Below are positions 26,362-34,663 of a stretch of DNA of 64,000 nucleotides, one piece after another. Source of the stretch: Thermoplasmata archaeon (lineage in GTDB: Archaea > Thermoplasmatota > Thermoplasmata > Lutacidiplasmatales > UBA184). Position 1 is the stretch's first letter. Each line of letters opens with the position of its first letter. A model generated the notes under the pieces. The model had not been told where the DNA came from. It saw nothing but the letters and a program-made list of their open reading frames with translations, and did not search any database. The stretch spans positions 1 through 64,000 of the forward strand of contig JAKAVQ010000008.1 of assembly GCA_021817245.1 (NCBI GenBank). The letters run 5' to 3'. A program made the position numbers and the translations under genes.

Positions 26362-27906
26362 ATGAGCGCAAGCGAGGGGAGCACGGTCGGTGGAGTTCCG
26401 CCCGAGGTCGTCACGTTCCTCAGCGGAAGGGGCGGACGTTCGCTGATCGTCAAGGGTGGGGCCGGTACCGGAAAGACGACGTTCGGACTCGAGCTGCTCG
26501 AGCGCGTCGGCCAGGCGAACCGGTCGTACTATCTCTCGACGCGGGTCGGCGACGAGGCGCTCTACCGCCAGTTCCCCTGGCTGCGCACGACCGAGATGCG
26601 CACGCGGATCCTCGATGCGGCCAAGCTGTTCCTCGACTCGATCGTGGCCGGGCAGAAGCCGAGGGAGCCCGAGCTTCCCGAGTCGGAGGCCCGGAAGGTC
26701 CGGGCCGGCCGGGAGGTCCTGGGCAGCTTTGGCCAGGAACGCGGGCCCCCGACCCGGGTCGACCGCACCCACCTCCAAGCCCTTCTGAAGCGGAGCCCGA
26801 TGCCCGAGGTCGAGAACGTCTACAACCGCATCGAGCGGAGCCTCCCGGAGAAGTCGCTCCTCGTCATCGATTCCCTCGAGGGTGTGACCCACAAGTACGG
26901 CCTCGAGATGGAAGAGTTCGTCATGGCCCTCCAGAAGGATCTCGTCGAGGGCTCCAGCACCGACGTCGTCATGATCCTCGAGAAGCCCGAGGCCGGGGGA
27001 ATCGAGTACCTGGTCGACGGACTGATCTCGATCCAGCGCGAGGAGCTGGACGAGCGCCGGGTGCGGCACCTTCGCCTCGAGAAGCTGCGCGCGACGAACA
27101 TCGGCCGGGCCCGCTACGCCGTCACCCTCGACGGGGGCCGGTTCGAGGCGCTCGGCATCCGCGACGGGGCGAGCGCGACGGTGCCGAGCGGGAGCTGGAA
27201 GCCGCTCGTGGACCCCGAGCGGTTCTACTCGACGGGGATCCCCGACTTCGACAAGCTTCTCGGTGGGGGATTCCGCCGGGGTAGCTTCAACGCCTTCGAG
27301 GTCGATGTGAACGTCGGCATCGACGACTACTACATGCTCTTCACGCCCACCTTCCTCAATTTCCTCTCGCAGGGACGCGGGATCATCTCGGTCCTCGCCG
27401 CGGGGGAGTCGCCCGAGAAGCTCCGGGAGACGCTGGTCCGGCACGTGCCGCCGAACCAGTTCGATACGCGCGTGCGGGTGCCGGACTACACCGCGAACGA
27501 GACGGACGAACCGTACATCCTGCCGATGGCCCGGTACGGCCGGGACGAGGCGATGCGCGCGATGGTGACCGCGGAGAAGTCGGTCGCCGGCCCGGAGCGG
27601 AAGCCGTTCCTCGAGTACACGGGGTTCGACACCTTCGAGAGCCTGATGGGCGACCAGGTCGCCATCCGGATGTACTTCCAGGGGGTCTCCCGCACCAAGC
27701 ACGTCGGGAACCTCGGCATCGGTCTCCTGAAACCGGGGCTTCTGGTCTCGAGCGAGATCCTGAACATGATGGACACGTACTTCCGGATCATCAACATCGA
27801 CAACGCCCCGTGCATCTACGGGATCCGGCCGCGCACGACGATCTACGCGATCAGCCCCGACCCGGAGAAGGGCGCCCCGCACGCCGTTCTGACCCCGATC
27901 GTCTAG
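26362..27906 (+). CDS. GvpD/KaiC-like RecA-fold ATPase
   Basis: A 514-residue protein resembling archaeal GvpD-type P-loop proteins. Walker A KGGAGTGKTTFGLELL is at residues 31-46. A Walker B-like SLLVIDSLEGVTHKYG is near residue 170 and SIQREELDERRVRHLRLEKL near residue 225. The second half, from about residue 290 (STGIPDFDKLLGGGFRRGSF), has the start of another KaiC module but no P-loop, so it is a degenerate second copy. The ATG at 26362 is the first good start after the hairpin. No gas-vesicle genes are nearby, so a role as an ATP-dependent sensor or regulator is more likely than gas-vesicle control. Its stop shares CTAG with the convergent gene. Confidence 0.7.
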   Translation: MSASEGSTVGGVPPEVVTFLSGRGGRSLIVKGGAGTGKTTFGLELLERVGQANRSYYLSTRVGDEALYRQFPWLRTTEMRTRILDAAKLFLDSIVAGQKPREPELPESEARKVRAGREVLGSFGQERGPPTRVDRTHLQALLKRSPMPEVENVYNRIERSLPEKSLLVIDSLEGVTHKYGLEMEEFVMALQKDLVEGSSTDVVMILEKPEAGGIEYLVDGLISIQREELDERRVRHLRLEKLRATNIGRARYAVTLDGGRFEALGIRDGASATVPSGSWKPLVDPERFYSTGIPDFDKLLGGGFRRGSFNAFEVDVNVGIDDYYMLFTPTFLNFLSQGRGIISVLAAGESPEKLRETLVRHVPPNQFDTRVRVPDYTANETDEPYILPMARYGRDEAMRAMVTAEKSVAGPERKPFLEYTGFDTFESLMGDQVAIRMYFQGVSRTKHVGNLGIGLLKPGLLVSSEILNMMDTYFRIINIDNAPCIYGIRPRTTIYAISPDPEKGAPHAVLTPIV

Positions 27907-28571
27907 GCGACCGGGGATCCCCCGGGGAGCCCGAGCGCGATCCCCCCGACAAGGTACAGGACGATCGCGGGGACGAACGTCATCGCGAGGTCGTCGTCGA
28001 TCCAGGGGATCTTCGGCCACTCGGAGGCGACCGCGAGCGGCGCGGCGATGAGGGCGAGCCCCGCGGCCGGGACGGCCGGCCAGTCCCCGATCCCCGCGAG
28101 CCCGACGAACGCGAGGGCGGCGTAGGCGAGCGCCGGCACGACCGGATAGGTCCGGTGCCAGCGGGCCGAGGCGCGGAGCTCGCCGGCGAGCGGGTCCACG
28201 AACGCCGTGCCGAGCACGACCGCCGCGGCGATCGGCCGCGGGAAAAGAAGCACCGCCCCCGCGAGGGCGAGCGCGTAGAACACGTAGCTGCCGATCCGCG
28301 CCTCCTCGTACGGGCGGAGCGTCGGAAGCTCGAGGCCGGCCCCGTGCCGCAGCACCTCGAGAAGGACGACCGCGGCGAGCGCGAGGACGAGGACCTCCTC
28401 CTTGGAGAGGACGACGAAGAAACCATCGGGGATCACGTAGTAGAGGAGGACCGCCGCCCCGATGCCGTGCAGGCAGCGGCGCCAGAGCCGGTCCCCGAGC
28501 TGCTCGTCGCCCCCGAATCGGGTGCCCAGCCACCGGCGGAACCGCCCCCCCCGGTGGAGCCGGAGCTCCAT
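27903..28571 (-). CDS. Polytopic membrane protein, possible polyprenol/dolichol kinase-like
   Basis: A 222-residue protein with about seven hydrophobic segments starting after GDRLWRRCLHGIGAAVLLYY. The R-R-x-x-H-G pattern at the first helix and FVDPLAGELRASARW in the middle recall the CTP-dependent dolichol/diacylglycerol kinase family (PF01148-like). The match is loose and key residues cannot be confirmed. If correct it would make a lipid phosphate carrier for glycosylation. The ATG at 28571 lies about 25 nt after a weak TATA-like GATTGATAG. The stop overlaps that of the GvpD-like gene in one CTAG. Confidence 0.5.
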   Translation of the reverse strand: MELRLHRGGRFRRWLGTRFGGDEQLGDRLWRRCLHGIGAAVLLYYVIPDGFFVVLSKEEVLVLALAAVVLLEVLRHGAGLELPTLRPYEEARIGSYVFYALALAGAVLLFPRPIAAAVVLGTAFVDPLAGELRASARWHRTYPVVPALAYAALAFVGLAGIGDWPAVPAAGLALIAAPLAVASEWPKIPWIDDDLAMTFVPAIVLYLVGGIALGLPGGSPVA

Positions 28572-28658
28572 CGGGGTCCCCCACGCGGAGGGGGCTATCA
28601 ATCCATCTTGCGACCGACCGGCGCCAAGGTTTTCTCCCGGCCGGCCTCCCAAACAGCC

Positions 28659-29120
28659 GTGAAGGTCACCGTCCTCGTAGGGAGCAAGTCCGACCTCGAG
28701 ATCGCCGGCAAGGTCAAGGCCCGGCTCGACGAGTTCCGCGTTCCGTCGGAGGTCCACGTCGCCTCCGCCCACCGGAACCCCGACAAGGTCGACCGACTGG
28801 TCGGCGACCCCGACACCGACGTCTTCATCGCGATGGCCGGGCTGTCCGCGGCGCTGCCGGGCGTCGTCGCCGCGCGGACGCTGAAACCGGTCGTCGGGGT
28901 CCCGCTCCACCGCGGGCTCGGCCTCGACAGCCTGCTCTCGGTCGTTCAGATGCCGCCCGGCATCCCGGTCGCGTCCGTCGGCCTCGACGCGGCGGAGAAC
29001 GCGGCGCTCCTCGCGACCGAGGTCCTCGCGCTCAAGTACCCCGAGTTGTACGCCGTTCTCGAGCGCTACCGGGCGAAGTGGCGGGAGGAGCCCCCGGTGG
29101 CCCCGGGAAGCCCCCCGTGA
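28659..29120 (+). CDS. purE: N5-carboxyaminoimidazole ribonucleotide mutase / AIR carboxylase PurE
   Basis: A 153-residue PurE of purine biosynthesis. The phosphate-binding GSKSDLEIAGKVKARLDEF, the catalytic-region SAHRNPDKVDRL, and MAGLSAALPGVVAARTLKPV followed by VGVPL are all typical. The GTG start at 28659 follows a T-rich promoter element by 30 nt. Its stop overlaps the start of guaA(B), so nucleotide genes are coupled here. Whether it acts on N5-CAIR (class I) or directly on AIR with CO2 (class II) is not settled by sequence reading; no purK is nearby. Confidence 0.9.
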   Translation: MKVTVLVGSKSDLEIAGKVKARLDEFRVPSEVHVASAHRNPDKVDRLVGDPDTDVFIAMAGLSAALPGVVAARTLKPVVGVPLHRGLGLDSLLSVVQMPPGIPVASVGLDAAENAALLATEVLALKYPELYAVLERYRAKWREEPPVAPGSPP

Positions 29121-30064
29121 TCGATCCGGCCAAGTTCGTTGCGGAATCGGTCGCCCGGCTCTCCGCGGAAGTCCCCGGCCGCGCGATCGTCGCCGCTTCC
29201 GGCGGCATCGATTCGACCGTCGCGGCGCTCCTCATCGAGCGCGCGCTCGGCGAGCGGGCCCGGGCGATCTTCGTCGACACCGGGCTCCTCCGGGCCGGCG
29301 AGGTCGAGCGGGTGCGCGCGTTCTTCCGAGACAGCGGTCTTCACTTCGAGGTCGTCCCCGCGGCCGACCGCTTCCTGGCCGCGCTCGCCGGCGTCGACGA
29401 CCCCGAAGAGAAGCGCCGACGGATCGGGACCGCGTTCGTGCGCCTCTTCGAGGAGGAGGCGGCGAAGTTCGGCGCCGACTCCCTCGTTCAGGGGACGATC
29501 GCCCCCGATTGGATCGAGAGCGGAGGAGCGCTTCGCGACACCATCAAGACCCACCACAACGTCGGCGGGATCCCGGCGGACTTCCGGCTGCGCCTGGTCG
29601 AGCCACTTCGGGACCTCTACAAGGACGAGGTCCGTGCGCTCGCCCACCACCTCGGCATCCCCGAGGCGGAACGTCAGCCGTTCCCCGGTCCCGGGCTTGC
29701 GGTGCGGGTCACCGGCCCGGTGACTCCCGAGCGCGTCCGACGCGCCCGGGTCGCGAACGCGATCGTGGAGGAGGAGATCGAGCGGGCCGTCGCCGCCGGC
29801 GAGATCGCTCGGCCCTGGCAGTACTTCGCGGTCCTATTGCCCGTGCGGACCGTCGGCGTGCTGGGCGACAACCGGGTTCACGGAGAGGCGGTCAGCGTGC
29901 GGGTCGTCGAGTCCATCGACGCGATGACCGCGACCGCGATGGCCCTGCCGCGCCTCCTGCTCGCTCGGATCGCCGAGCGCGTGACGCGGGAGCTCTCCGG
30001 ACAGGTCGTCCGGGTCCTCTACGACGTCACCGACAAGCCGCCCGCGACGATCGAGTGGGAGTGA
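29117..30064 (+). CDS. guaA: GMP synthase, PP-ATPase subunit (GuaAB)
   Basis: A 315-residue ATP-pyrophosphatase subunit that adenylates XMP for amination to GMP. The PP-loop ASGGIDSTVAALLIERAL is near residue 33. HHNVGGIPADFRLRLVEPLR and FPGPGLAVRVTGPVTPERVR are GMP-synthase hallmarks, and the C-terminal dimerisation domain ends in DVTDKPPATIEWE. The GTG at 29117 overlaps the purE stop. Archaea encode the glutaminase as a separate protein; that gene is not in the window. Complete. Confidence 0.94.
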   Translation: MIDPAKFVAESVARLSAEVPGRAIVAASGGIDSTVAALLIERALGERARAIFVDTGLLRAGEVERVRAFFRDSGLHFEVVPAADRFLAALAGVDDPEEKRRRIGTAFVRLFEEEAAKFGADSLVQGTIAPDWIESGGALRDTIKTHHNVGGIPADFRLRLVEPLRDLYKDEVRALAHHLGIPEAERQPFPGPGLAVRVTGPVTPERVRRARVANAIVEEEIERAVAAGEIARPWQYFAVLLPVRTVGVLGDNRVHGEAVSVRVVESIDAMTATAMALPRLLLARIAERVTRELSGQVVRVLYDVTDKPPATIEWE

Positions 30065-30067
30065 GCC

Positions 30068-30316
30068 GTGACGGGGCCCGACGGGACGCAGCGCAGCGGA
30101 GCCCCGGGGGGTCCCTCCTGCTCGATCGCGCTCCCCGCCGAGCTCGTTCGGGCGGTCGAAGAGCGGATGCGAGGCTCGGCGTTCCCCACGGTCGACGCGT
30201 TCGTCGAGTTCGTCCTCGCGCGGCTGCTCGAGCGACCCGGAGCGGACTCGGGGTTCAGCGAGGAGGACGAGCGCCACCTGAAGGAGCGGCTCCGCTCGCT
30301 CGGCTACATCGACTGA
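30068..30316 (+). CDS. Small ribbon-helix-helix-like protein
   Basis: An 82-residue protein with GTG start 3 nt after guaA(B). The core SIALPAELVRAVEERMRGSA, then TVDAFVEFVLARLLE, has the strand-helix-helix pattern of ribbon-helix-helix DNA-binding proteins. The end EEDERHLKERLRSLGYID is a motif shared by many small bacterial and archaeal proteins. No toxin partner is adjacent. A regulatory role is possible, but DNA binding is inferred from pattern only. Confidence 0.6.
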   Translation: MTGPDGTQRSGAPGGPSCSIALPAELVRAVEERMRGSAFPTVDAFVEFVLARLLERPGADSGFSEEDERHLKERLRSLGYID

Positions 30317-30362
30317 TCGCCCCCGCCAACGCTTAATCGCCGCGTGCGCCGTCCGGTGCGCC

Positions 30363-30722
30363 GTGCTCGCGTGTCCGTTCTGCGGAGCCTCCGAGACCGA
30401 CCGCTTCGAGCTCGAGGGCCACCGCTTCCTCGTTTTCGGCTGCATGTTCTCACCCGCGGTCACGTCGCGCGGGTCGGACGCGGAGATCGCCGAGGAGCTC
30501 CGACGAACGTACGTCGGCGGCGAGGGCGGCGGCTACTTCCGCCGCACCTGCGACCGGCTCCACCTCTACGTCACGCAGGGCGCCGGGGGACGGACCCTCC
30601 GGGCCGCCGAGGGTCCGCCGGCCGACCCGGACGGACCCGTTGCCGGGCCGCTGCCGGTCGGGCCGGAGGGAGGGGATCCACCGCCTCCGCCTCGATCTCG
30701 ACCCGCATCGTCGGGTCGATGA
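30363..30722 (+). CDS. Small CPFC zinc-binding-type protein
   Basis: A 119-residue frame beginning MLACPFCGASETDRFELEGH with a further Cys in LVFGCMF and another in RRTCDRLHLYV. The protein-like part covers about 80 residues. The remaining Pro/Gly-rich tail lies antisense to the end of ridA (overlap 30571-30722) and may be a run-on. CTTAAT (30331-30336) is about 28 nt before the GTG start, which argues for a real leaderless gene. Family not recognised. Confidence 0.55.
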   Translation: MLACPFCGASETDRFELEGHRFLVFGCMFSPAVTSRGSDAEIAEELRRTYVGGEGGGYFRRTCDRLHLYVTQGAGGRTLRAAEGPPADPDGPVAGPLPVGPEGGDPPPPPRSRPASSGR

Positions 30723-31098
30723 GCCCGGCGACCTTCACGAGCGTCGCGGTCGGGCGGACGCGGCGAAACCGGGCAGCGAAGGCGCGGGCGATGGCATCGA
30801 AGTCGGCGAGCTCGGTGACGTAGATCCGGGTGCGGACGACGTGGTCGAGCGAGCTCCCGAGGGACCGCAGCGCCCGGTCGATGTTCGCGAGGACCCGGAC
30901 GGTCTGACGGTACGCGTCGCCCGGCCCCACGATCCGGCCGTCCGGAGCCGTCGCGGTGGTCCCCGAGACCAGCACCCGGTCGCCCACGCGGAGCGCTCGC
31001 GAGTAGCCGACCCTGGGTTCCCAGGGGGTTCCGCTCGCGTAGCGGCGGCGACCGTCCGGGGAAAGCTCAGTGGACGGCCGCTGGGGGGACCTTCGCAA
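30571..31098 (-). CDS. RidA (YjgF/YER057c/UK114) family protein
   Basis: The conserved domain runs from RRYASGTPWEPRVGYSRALR through VSGTTATAPDGRIVGPGDAY to MRVEIEAEAVDPL. It contains the catalytic-type Arg in VVRTRIYVTELADF and the region VRPTATLVKVAGLIDPTM. RidA enzymes hydrolyse reactive enamine/imine intermediates. No ATG exists in a sensible place. A TTG at 31098, inside the end of the SdhE-like gene, gives 175 residues; the next possibility is an internal GTG that would cut the domain. About 30 C-terminal residues after the domain overlap the zinc-binding gene on the other strand. It is the last gene of the sdh operon. Confidence 0.75.
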   Translation of the reverse strand: MRRSPQRPSTELSPDGRRRYASGTPWEPRVGYSRALRVGDRVLVSGTTATAPDGRIVGPGDAYRQTVRVLANIDRALRSLGSSLDHVVRTRIYVTELADFDAIARAFAARFRRVRPTATLVKVAGLIDPTMRVEIEAEAVDPLPPARPAAARQRVRPGRPADPRRPGGSVPRRPA

Positions 31099-31951
31099 GG
31101 ACCGGCTCCGTGGGCACGAGATGGCGCGCGAGCCCCAGCTCTTCCGGGGTCGCCCCCAGCGCGAGCCCGACGACCTGGGGCAGGTGGAAGATCGGCATCC
31201 CGAGCGGAGCGCCGACCTTCTTCTCCGCCCGGTTCTGGTAGGCATCGAGGGAGATGTGGCAGAGCGGGCAGGGGGTCGCCATCGCCTCGGCGCCGTGGGA
31301 CTTCGCGTCGAGGATCTGTCGGCCGGCGATCCCGCTCGCGACGTCGGACTTCACGAACTGGATCGGGAAACCGCAGCACATGACCCGGCCGCGGTAGTAG
31401 ACGGGGGAGGCGCCGAGCACTTCGAGGAGGTCCTCGAACGCGTGCGGCTCCTCGCCGTCCTCCCAGCCCATCTCGTCGGTCGGACGGAGGAGGTGGCAGC
31501 CGTAGAACGCGCCGACCTTGAGGCCCGCGAGCGGTCGTCGGACCTTGGCGCGGAGCGCGTCGAGCCCCACGTCCTCGATGAGGACGCGCAGCAGGTGCTT
31601 GACCTTCACGGACCCACGGTACTCGATCCCGAGCGGACGAAGCGCCGCCTCGACCCGAGGCCGGACGGCCGGGTCCGGGTAGCGGAGGTTCGCGAGCGTG
31701 AGCATCCCCTGGCAGGTCGAGCAGATCGTCAGGAGGTCGAGACCGGCCTTCTCGGCGATCGCGAGGTTCCGGGCGTTGATGGCGACGTTGAGGACCTCGT
31801 TCGCCTCGTCCACGAACCCGGAGCCGCAGCAGGAGAAGCTCGGGAACTCGACGAGCTCGATGCCGAGCGCTCGCGCGACCCAGCGCGTCGCGAGGTCGAG
31901 CTCCTTCCCCGACTCCTGCGCGACGCAGCCCGGATAGTAGGCGATCCTCAT
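31067..31951 (-). CDS. sdhE: HdrB-like succinate dehydrogenase subunit (SdhE type)
   Basis: A 294-residue protein with two CCG-type cysteine domains, as in heterodisulfide reductase subunit B and the SdhE subunits of non-classical archaeal succinate dehydrogenases. Domain 1 has YYPGCVAQESGKE, SFSCCGSGF and CSTCQGMLT. Domain 2 has GAFYGCHLLRP, RVMCCGFPIQF and TPCPLCHISL. Such domains hold an unusual Fe-S cluster or zinc and may dock a membrane or a thiol/quinone electron carrier. The ATG overlaps the sdhB stop (ATGA). No hydrophobic anchor is visible. Confidence 0.85.
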   Translation of the reverse strand: MRIAYYPGCVAQESGKELDLATRWVARALGIELVEFPSFSCCGSGFVDEANEVLNVAINARNLAIAEKAGLDLLTICSTCQGMLTLANLRYPDPAVRPRVEAALRPLGIEYRGSVKVKHLLRVLIEDVGLDALRAKVRRPLAGLKVGAFYGCHLLRPTDEMGWEDGEEPHAFEDLLEVLGASPVYYRGRVMCCGFPIQFVKSDVASGIAGRQILDAKSHGAEAMATPCPLCHISLDAYQNRAEKKVGAPLGMPIFHLPQVVGLALGATPEELGLARHLVPTEPVLAKVPPAAVH

Positions 31952-32922
31952 GCACCGTCCTCCGAGGGCCGGTCGAGCGCCTCGTAGATCTTCTCGATCT
32001 GGTCGACGCCCTCGATCGGGTGCGGCTTGCGCATCACCTCGGGCTTCTTCCGAAGCACGTGGAGGCCTTGCACGAGCTGGCCGGCCATGCCGAGCGTCCC
32101 GTACGTCTGGCGGACGAGCCGGCTCTCGTTCAGCACGCCGCGGTCCCGGAGGTTGTCCTTGAAGCCGACCGCGTGACGCGAGCCGTGCTCGGTCGCCCCC
32201 TGGACGGCGATCGCCATCTCCTTGAGGTCCCGAATCCGCTCGGACGGCCGAACGTCCTTCGGGCAGGAGTCCGTGCACAGATGGCAGCGCAGGCACATCC
32301 AGAGACCGTCCGCCTGCACCCGGACGAGACGGTCTTGGTGGGCCCGGTCGCGCGGATCGACCACGTAGCGGTAGAGCTTCGCGAGCGCCATCGGCCCCGG
32401 GAACCCCGGGTCCGCCTCGACCGCGGGACAGGCGGAATAGCACGACGCGCACGCGATGCAGCGCGGGGTCTCCTTGAACCGCTCGACCTCCTCCGGGGTC
32501 ATCGACGTGGGCCGGCCCTCGGGCATGGGATGCGCGGGATCGAGCTTGAGGAACGGCTCGATGCGGTGATAGTTTTTCCAGAACGACGCCTGGTCGACCA
32601 CGAGGTCCCGAAGGACCGGCTGGTTGCGCATCGGCTCGACGACGATCCGGCCGTGCTGCTCGATCTCGGGGCCGATGTGCGTCTCGCACGCGAGGCGGCT
32701 CTTCGAGTTGATCTGCATCGCGCACGAGCCGCAGATCGCGCTGCGGCAGGAGTACCGCAGCGCGAGGCTCGGATCGACCTCCGCCCGGATCTGGAGCAGG
32801 GCGGTCAGCACCGGCGTGTGGGGCGAGAGTTTGAGCGTGTACCGCTGGTAGCGCGGGCGGTCCCCCTTCGCCGGGTCGTGACGGTACACATCGAACGTGG
32901 CCGAGATCGTGCCTTCGGTCAT
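31948..32922 (-). CDS. sdhB: Succinate dehydrogenase / fumarate reductase iron-sulfur subunit
   Basis: A 324-residue iron-sulfur subunit. The plant-type [2Fe-2S] site is RYSCRSAICGSCAMQ with a later Cys in ACETHIG. Two ferredoxin-like groups follow: CIACASCYSACP and CLRCHLCTDSCPKD. The last 90 or so residues extend past the usual SdhB end, reminiscent of the HdrC-like part of TfrB. ATG at 32922 overlaps the sdhA stop. It passes electrons from FAD in SdhA, probably on to the HdrB-like subunit encoded next. Confidence 0.92.
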   Translation of the reverse strand: MTEGTISATFDVYRHDPAKGDRPRYQRYTLKLSPHTPVLTALLQIRAEVDPSLALRYSCRSAICGSCAMQINSKSRLACETHIGPEIEQHGRIVVEPMRNQPVLRDLVVDQASFWKNYHRIEPFLKLDPAHPMPEGRPTSMTPEEVERFKETPRCIACASCYSACPAVEADPGFPGPMALAKLYRYVVDPRDRAHQDRLVRVQADGLWMCLRCHLCTDSCPKDVRPSERIRDLKEMAIAVQGATEHGSRHAVGFKDNLRDRGVLNESRLVRQTYGTLGMAGQLVQGLHVLRKKPEVMRKPHPIEGVDQIEKIYEALDRPSEDGA

Positions 32923-34604
32923 CAGTACACCCGCTCCTTCGGTTCCCACCGCGTGTAGGCGACCGGGGAGTAGCTCAAGGTGGGACCCTCGGGGCCGCGA
33001 GCGGCCATGGTGTGCCGCATCCAGCGGGCATCGTCGCGCTTCGGATAGTCCGTGCGCGAATGCGCGCCGCGGCTCTCGAGCCGTGCGTAGGCGCCGACCA
33101 CGATCACCTCGGCGAGCTCGAGCATGTTCCCGGTCTCGATCGCGTCGGTGAGGTTGAGGTTGTAGACCGTCGACCGGTCGACGACCCGGACTCGCTCGAA
33201 CCGCTCGCGAAGCCGGCGGATCCGCTGGAGCCCCTCGAGGAGGTCGGCCTCGTTCCGGTAGATCCCGACGTACCGGTCCATCGTCTCCTGCATCTCGGTG
33301 CGCAGGGCGGACGGATCCTCCCCCTCGGTGCGGCCGGACCACGCGCGCAGCGGGGCGACCGCGGTCTCGAGGTCGGTGGCGTGCATTTCGGGCCGGGGCG
33401 CCGCCGCCGCGTACGCCGCCGCCGCGATCCCGGCCTGCTTTCCGAAGACCAGGGTCTCGAGGAGGGAGTTCCCGCCGAGCCGGTTCGCGCCGTGGATCGA
33501 TACACACGCGGCCTCTCCCGCCGCGTAGAGCCCGGCGAGGTTCGTCTCGCCACGGATGTTGGTCCCGATGCCGCCCATCATGTAGTGCTGGGCCGGGTAG
33601 ACCGGGATCGGCTGGGTCACCGGGTCGATCCCCGCAAAGTGACGGCTGTAGTCGCAGATCTCCTGGAGGCGGCTCTCGACCTTCTCCTTCCCGAGATGCA
33701 TCAGCTCGAGGTGAACGTAGCCTCCGTACGGCCCCGCGAGCCCCCGGCCCTCCTTCACCTCCGTGACGATCGCGCGGGAGACGACGTCGCGCGACGCGAG
33801 CTCGACGACGTGGGGGGCGTACTTCGACATGAACCGCTCCCCGGCGGCGTTCTTGAGGTACCCCCCTTCGCCGCGGGCCCCCTCGGTGATGAGGATGCTC
33901 GATTCGAGGAGCGCGGTCGGATGGAACTGGACGAATTCCATGTCCTTGAGGAACGCCCCGACGTCGTAGGCGGCCGCGAGCCCGTCCCCGGTGCAGCTGT
34001 GGGCGTTGGTCGTGCGGCCGTAGATCCGGCCCGCCGGCCCCGTCGCCAGCACGACCGCCTTTGCGGCGATCTCCTCGAACTCCCCCCGCCGCCGGTCGAG
34101 GGCGATCAACCCCTGGACCCGCCCGTCACGCACGACCAATCGTACGAGCTCCGTCTCCTCGTAGAGCGCAAACCGCTCGGTGCCGAGACGCTCCCAAAGG
34201 CCCTGCAGGAGCGCGAGCCCCGTGCGGTCCGCGGCGTAGATGGTACGGGGAAAGCCGGCCCCCCCGAACGCCCGCCGTGCGAGGGAACCGTCCGCGCCCC
34301 GACTGAAGATGGTGCCGAAGTGCTCCATCTCGATGACCGTCGGGCCGGCCTCGCGACAGAAGAACTCGATCGCGTCCTGGTCTCCGAGGTAGTCCGAGCC
34401 CTTCACCGTGTCGTAGATGTGGGTGTCGACCGAGTCCTCGGCGCCGACGGCGGCATTGATGCCGCCCTGCGCCGCGCCCGAATGGGACCGCAACGGGTGG
34501 AGCTTCGAGACGATCGCGACGTCGCGGCCCGCCTCGACCGCCGCGAGCGCGGCCCGTTGACCTGCGAGCCCGGCCCCCACGACGACCACTTCGTGCTGGA
34601 GCAT
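32922..34604 (-). CDS. sdhA: Succinate dehydrogenase / fumarate reductase flavoprotein subunit
   Basis: A 560-residue FAD-containing catalytic subunit. The dinucleotide fold is VVVGAGLAGQRAALAAVEAG. The flavin-attachment segment is RSHSGAAQGGINAAVG, with a His that could carry covalent FAD. The active-site region includes FVQFHPTALLESSILITEGA and PAQHYMMGGIGTNIRGETN. The C-terminus has SRGAHSRTDYPKRDD. It is first in a coupled sdhA-sdhB-sdhE-ridA operon read leftwards from a clear promoter. No cytochrome b or membrane anchor subunit is encoded here. The direction of catalysis is not decided by sequence. Confidence 0.94.
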   Translation of the reverse strand: MLQHEVVVVGAGLAGQRAALAAVEAGRDVAIVSKLHPLRSHSGAAQGGINAAVGAEDSVDTHIYDTVKGSDYLGDQDAIEFFCREAGPTVIEMEHFGTIFSRGADGSLARRAFGGAGFPRTIYAADRTGLALLQGLWERLGTERFALYEETELVRLVVRDGRVQGLIALDRRRGEFEEIAAKAVVLATGPAGRIYGRTTNAHSCTGDGLAAAYDVGAFLKDMEFVQFHPTALLESSILITEGARGEGGYLKNAAGERFMSKYAPHVVELASRDVVSRAIVTEVKEGRGLAGPYGGYVHLELMHLGKEKVESRLQEICDYSRHFAGIDPVTQPIPVYPAQHYMMGGIGTNIRGETNLAGLYAAGEAACVSIHGANRLGGNSLLETLVFGKQAGIAAAAYAAAAPRPEMHATDLETAVAPLRAWSGRTEGEDPSALRTEMQETMDRYVGIYRNEADLLEGLQRIRRLRERFERVRVVDRSTVYNLNLTDAIETGNMLELAEVIVVGAYARLESRGAHSRTDYPKRDDARWMRHTMAARGPEGPTLSYSPVAYTRWEPKERVY

Positions 34605-34632
34605 GCGAACCGGCGGGCGGAAACGGGTCCGC

Positions 34633-34663
34633 CTTTAATGCTCTTTGACTTGGGGGGCCAAGT
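34633..34663 (-). promoter_or_regulatory. sdhA promoter with upstream inverted repeat
   Basis: CATTAAAG (34633-34640, minus) is a TATA element 29 nt before the sdhA ATG, so the mRNA is probably leaderless. Directly upstream, ACTTGG-GGGG-CCAAGT (34648-34663) is a perfect 6-bp inverted repeat in the position of an activator or BRE-adjacent operator. The rest of the 34605-34835 intergenic stretch shows only the psmB promoter. Confidence 0.5.

Noticed and set aside
26168-26364. A 64-codon frame overlapping the alaS stop and the GvpD-like start
   Set aside because: Composition is Pro/Ala/Arg/Gly filler, it runs through the promoter and hairpin, and it lacks a ribosome-binding site.
26362-27906. 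Evidence for a gas-vesicle cluster from the GvpD-like protein
   Set aside because: No GvpA, GvpF/L, GvpN or other gvp protein is encoded in the window, and GvpD-like ATPases occur in archaea without gas vesicles.
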